Assembly: GCF_003626695.1 (NCBI RefSeq)
Contig: NZ_RBAH01000006.1
Coordinates: 186,001-250,000 of the forward strand
Source of the DNA: Paenibacillus ginsengarvi
GTDB lineage: Bacteria > Bacillota > Bacilli > Paenibacillales > NBRC-103111
Direction: 5' to 3'
Length of the DNA: 64,000 bases
How positions within the stretch are numbered: position 1 is the stretch's first letter; each line of letters starts with the position of its first letter. Shown here one piece after another: positions 61,266 to 64,000 of the stretch. The notes under the pieces are model-generated. The model had not been told where the DNA came from and did no database searches. It saw only the letters and a program-made list of their open reading frames with translations. The translations under genes and the position numbers were made by a program.

Positions 61266-62460
61266 CGGCGTTCGCCTCCTTTCCCGGGATTTGCCCGGCT
61301 AAAGCTCCAAGCACGGCGCCGCGAACGATAACGCCTACCAGACGTCCGGCGTCGTTCACGACAGCAACGGGCACTCTGGACGTTCCGCACAGCTCGAACA
61401 GATCGTTCAGCACGGTCTGCGGCGACACTGTCGGCACGTCGCGGTTGACGACTTCGTTTAGCGTTTTGTTCGCGCGCATCGCTTCCGCCGCATCGTCGGC
61501 GGAAATGACGCCGATCAGCAATTGCTGCCGGTCGACGACGAACAGATTGGAAATGCCGACCTCGCGCATAAGCTGCAAAGCGACGCGCGGCCCGCGGTCC
61601 GGAGCGATTGTCTCCGGCCGTCTCATAACGTGTTCGGCGGTAAGCACCTTGGACAAATCGGCATCCTCTACGAACCGTTCGACGTATTCATTAGCCGGAT
61701 TGATCATGATTTCCTCCGGCGTTCCGACCTGAACGACGGCTCCGTCCCGCATGAGCGCGATTTTGTCGCCGATGCGCAGCGCTTCGTCCAGATCGTGAGT
61801 AATGAACACGATCGTTTTTTTCATTTTTAATTGAAGCTCGAGCAGCTCATCCTGCATGCTGCGGCGAATGAGCGGGTCAAGCGCGCTGAACGCCTCGTCC
61901 ATAAGCAGCACCTCGGGATCATTCGCGAGCGCCCGGGCGAGTCCAACCCGCTGCTGCATACCGCCGCTCAGCTCATCCGGCATTTTGTCCGCCCAATTGT
62001 CGAGACCGACGAGCTGCAGGGATTGCAGCGCCTTCTCGCGCCGTTCCTTTTTCGGAACACCTTGAATTTCCAGGCCGAATTCGACGTTGGACAAGACCGT
62101 CCGATGCGGGAGCAGGGCGAATTTTTGAAACACCATGCCGATCGTTTTGCGCCGCAGCTCGCGCAGTTCGGACGCATTCATCTGCGTAATGGCCTGACCC
62201 CGTACGAGTATGTCTCCGGCGGACGGTTCGATCAGACGGTTCAGCAGCCGCACCAGCGTCGATTTTCCGCTGCCGGACAGTCCCATAATGACGAAAATTT
62301 CACCTTCGCCGATTTGCAGACTAACCCGATTGACGGCCAGCACGAGCTGCTTCTCTTTTGCCAGCTTTTCTTTGGTCCAGCCTTCGTCCAGCAGCCTCTG
62401 CGCCTGCTGCGACCCGGAACCGAACAGCTTGCTGACTTGTTTCAGCTCGATGATTGCCAT
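61243..62460 (-). CDS. opuAA: Glycine betaine ABC transporter ATP-binding protein with CBS domains
   Basis: 405 residues. Walker A GLSGSGKST, signature LSGGMQQR, Walker B LLMDEAFSALD, switch ITHD. The C-terminal ~130 residues hold two CBS domains (from VMRRPETIAP), which in OpuA sense ionic strength at the membrane. First gene of the operon, ATG 62460 after AAGGGGGTGC. With opuAB and opuAC it forms a full osmoprotectant importer, repressed in all likelihood by the divergent GbsR-type protein. Confidence 0.95.
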   Translation of the reverse strand: MAIIELKQVSKLFGSGSQQAQRLLDEGWTKEKLAKEKQLVLAVNRVSLQIGEGEIFVIMGLSGSGKSTLVRLLNRLIEPSAGDILVRGQAITQMNASELRELRRKTIGMVFQKFALLPHRTVLSNVEFGLEIQGVPKKERREKALQSLQLVGLDNWADKMPDELSGGMQQRVGLARALANDPEVLLMDEAFSALDPLIRRSMQDELLELQLKMKKTIVFITHDLDEALRIGDKIALMRDGAVVQVGTPEEIMINPANEYVERFVEDADLSKVLTAEHVMRRPETIAPDRGPRVALQLMREVGISNLFVVDRQQLLIGVISADDAAEAMRANKTLNEVVNRDVPTVSPQTVLNDLFELCGTSRVPVAVVNDAGRLVGVIVRGAVLGALAGQIPGKEANADDPETAS

Positions 62461-62485
62461 GCGAGCACCCCCTTATTCGATTGTC

Positions 62486-62589
62486 ATTCACGTCTTCCGT
62501 GAAACTTACTGTTCTATTGTAATCCGATGTTGGACATAATTACAACATAAAAAACTTTATGTATAGAACGTACAGAAAAAACTGTACGT
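62486..62589. promoter_or_regulatory. Regulatory region between opuA and gbsR, with three inverted repeats
   Basis: ACGTACAG-AAAAAA-CTGTACGT (62568-62589) is a perfect 8-bp inverted repeat. ACATAAA-AAAC-TTTATGT (62545-62562) is a second, and TTCAC-GTCTTCC-GTGAA (62486-62502) a third. On the minus strand TATACA near 62560 may be the opuA -10, placing the first repeat over the -35 and spacer. These are candidate operators of the GbsR-type regulator. Confidence 0.65.
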
Positions 62590-62699
62590 AATTTACGGCC
62601 GAATGCTCGCTTATTCGGAAACATCCTGCCGAATCCGTTCCTTTACAACAGGAAACGCATCCCATACAATACAAATAGAACGATGGGAGGCCGAGAACG

Positions 62700-63272
62700 A
62701 TGCAACCGTTAGACGGGTTGTCCGAACCGCATATCGAAACGATACAAAAAGCCCGGAAACGCATAATCGAAGCGATCGGCAAAAATATGGATTTGTACGG
62801 AGTGACGCAATCGGTCGGTCACTTGTATGGCATGCTCTTTTTCTCGGATAAACCGATGACACTAGATGAAATGGGCAAGGAAATGGAAATGAGCAAGACG
62901 AGCATGAGCACCGGCGTCCGGATGCTGCTCGATCTGAAGATGGTTCATAAAGTATGGGAGAAGGGCGCCCGCAAAGATTTGTACGAGGCGGAGCCGGACT
63001 GGCACCAGACGTTTACGGACTATTTCGCGATCGAATGGCGGCGGGCGATCGAAGTAAACGTGACCGCGCTTCGCCGGTCGGAGGCCGAGCTGCGGCGCTT
63101 GAGGGAGGCGGAGGCCGAGGGCGGCGACGGGAAGCTGCACGATCTGTTATCCCGCGATTTGGACAAGATCGAGGGTGCCCTGCGGTATTACGACTGGCTG
63201 GATCGTCTGATCGACGTGCTGGAATCCGGGCGCATTTACGAGCTCGTACCGAAAAACGATACTGAAAATTGA
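62700..63272 (+). CDS. gbsR: GbsR/MarR-family regulator of osmoprotectant genes
   Basis: 190 residues. Winged helix-turn-helix: GVTQSVGHLYGMLFFSDKPM, LDEMGKEMEMSKTSMSTGVR, LDLKMVHKVWEKGARKDLYE, then a helical C-terminal dimerisation part. This is the GbsR/OpcR pattern; such proteins repress choline or betaine genes and respond to choline. Divergent from opuA with palindromes between. GGGAGG precedes ATG 62700. Confidence 0.9.
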   Translation: MQPLDGLSEPHIETIQKARKRIIEAIGKNMDLYGVTQSVGHLYGMLFFSDKPMTLDEMGKEMEMSKTSMSTGVRMLLDLKMVHKVWEKGARKDLYEAEPDWHQTFTDYFAIEWRRAIEVNVTALRRSEAELRRLREAEAEGGDGKLHDLLSRDLDKIEGALRYYDWLDRLIDVLESGRIYELVPKNDTEN

Positions 63273-63275
63273 CAG

Positions 63276-63314
63276 GCGGCAGCCTTCCCTGCGGGGGAGG
63301 AGTGCCGTTTTTTT
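63276..63314 (+). terminator. Terminator after gbsR
   Basis: CGGC..CTTCCC pairs with GGGGAGG..GCCG, followed by seven T. Confidence 0.8.
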
Positions 63315-63507
63315 CAGCGTTGGCGGCTGCCTGCGGAAGCGCCAATTCCGCCGGCGGCCGCTGATGGCGTAGTGTTTCGTCATACCGGTGGCAAAATTTC
63401 GCGTTCACTGGTAAACTGGAAAGTGAAACGATCAGAAACGAACTGGAACGAACCAAATTATGAAGTTGCCCGCGTGGAACAGAGGGCCGCTATGCAGGAG
63501 GAAACGC

Positions 63508-64000
63508 ATGTTTGCGGAAGAACGGTACTTGCGCATTATGGAACTGGTCAATCGCGACGGGAAAGCGACGGTAGCCGAGCTGAGCGACGCCCTCGGCGTA
63601 TCGCCGGTAACGGTACGGCGCGATCTCGAAAAGCTGGAGGAGAAGGAGCTGCTCGTTCGCACGCACGGCGGGGCGATGGCGCTTCATTCCCGGGTAAGCG
63701 AGGTGGCCCACGAGAAGTCGTTTTCCGAGAAAGAGGAAGCGCTTGTCGCCGAGAAGGAACGGATTGCCGAAGCGGCCGCCAAACTCGTGAACGATGAGGA
63801 TGCGGTGCTGCTGACGGCGGGAACGACCAATATGATGCTGGCCAAAAAGCTGGCCGGCAAAAAAGGGCTCAAGGTCGTTACGAATGCGGCCAACATTGCC
63901 GTGCAGATCGGCAATTACGCCGACTTCGAGGTCATTCTGATCGGCGGCAAGCTGCGGCCGAAGTCGTATGCGCTCGTCGGGCCGCTGGCTGAAAGCACGC
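63508..64000 (+). CDS. DeoR/GlpR-family transcriptional regulator (partial)
   Basis: The frame starts at ATG 63508 after AGGAGG and is open to the window edge (164 codons seen). The helix-turn-helix TVAELSDALGVSPVTVRRDL and the signature LLVRTHGGAM are those of the DeoR family; the sensor domain begins with LLTAGTTNMML and KVVTNAANIAVQIG. It would repress a sugar operon beyond the right edge. It is the second DeoR regulator in the window and differs in sequence from the first. Confidence 0.9.
   Translation, partial: MFAEERYLRIMELVNRDGKATVAELSDALGVSPVTVRRDLEKLEEKELLVRTHGGAMALHSRVSEVAHEKSFSEKEEALVAEKERIAEAAAKLVNDEDAVLLTAGTTNMMLAKKLAGKKGLKVVTNAANIAVQIGNYADFEVILIGGKLRPKSYALVGPLAEST

Overview
The window reads as a chromosomal segment of a spore-forming member of the Bacillales, most likely Paenibacillus or a close relative. 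Evidence: strong AGGAGG ribosome binding sites, ATG/GTG/TTG starts, a T-box leader, low-GC Gram-positive type genes (hprK, sleB-type cortex hydrolase, YitT, DUF4247/DUF4178, YtpB-type terpene synthase, CshA helicase), many AraC regulators and Gfo/Idh/MocA oxidoreductases, and a fairly GC-rich composition. No rRNA, tRNA, CRISPR array, transposase or prophage was seen. About 57 protein genes are supported, two of them cut by the window edges.

Layout. 1-5 kb: end of a LamG-type protein, then a leftward tripartite export system (MacB/YknXYZ type). 5-13.3 kb: housekeeping genes (2-hydroxyacid dehydrogenase, sigma-54, alanine racemase, seryl-tRNA synthetase behind a serine T-box, a divergent HPr kinase). 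13.3-24.5 kb: carbohydrate-related genes (DMF-amidase-like protein, Tat-exported beta-helix protein, two tandem solute-binding lipoproteins, AraC, L-2-hydroxyglutarate oxidase overlapping a GH109-like oxidoreductase, DeoR). 24.5-31.6 kb: TetR with an MBL hydrolase/AbrB-type membrane protein operon, an AT-rich Hsp33-MerR pair, and an AraC/oxidoreductase divergent pair. 31.8-33.8 kb: an ABC-F gene behind a leader peptide and attenuator. 33.8-40.6 kb: DMT exporter/MocR divergent pair, two MFS proteins and a MOP-type transporter. 40.8-52.4 kb: terpene synthase, phosphofructokinase, mutarotase, peroxiredoxin, flavin reductase, YitT, DUF4247/DUF4178, CshA, DUF624. 52.5 kb: a probable 6S RNA. 52.8-57.5 kb: AraC regulator divergent from a four-gene sugar operon (isomerase, dehydrogenase, PIG-L deacetylase, NagB-like protein). 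57.5-64 kb: SleB-type hydrolase, class II fructose bisphosphatase, the OpuA glycine betaine transporter with its divergent GbsR-type regulator, and the start of a second DeoR regulator.

The most unusual signals are: (1) a family of about 18 short palindromes (ATAGCGGAA, 4-8 nt, TTCCGYTAT) packed in groups of 4-5 into the emptiest intergenic regions; (2) a complete attenuation leader for the ABC-F gene, with peptide, terminator and long-range complementary arms; (3) a probable 6S RNA with its own promoter; (4) a possible amino-sugar operon whose NagB-like protein has lost one catalytic acid; (5) several palindromes sitting inside or next to recognisable promoters. Function assignments rest on motifs read by eye; no database search was run.
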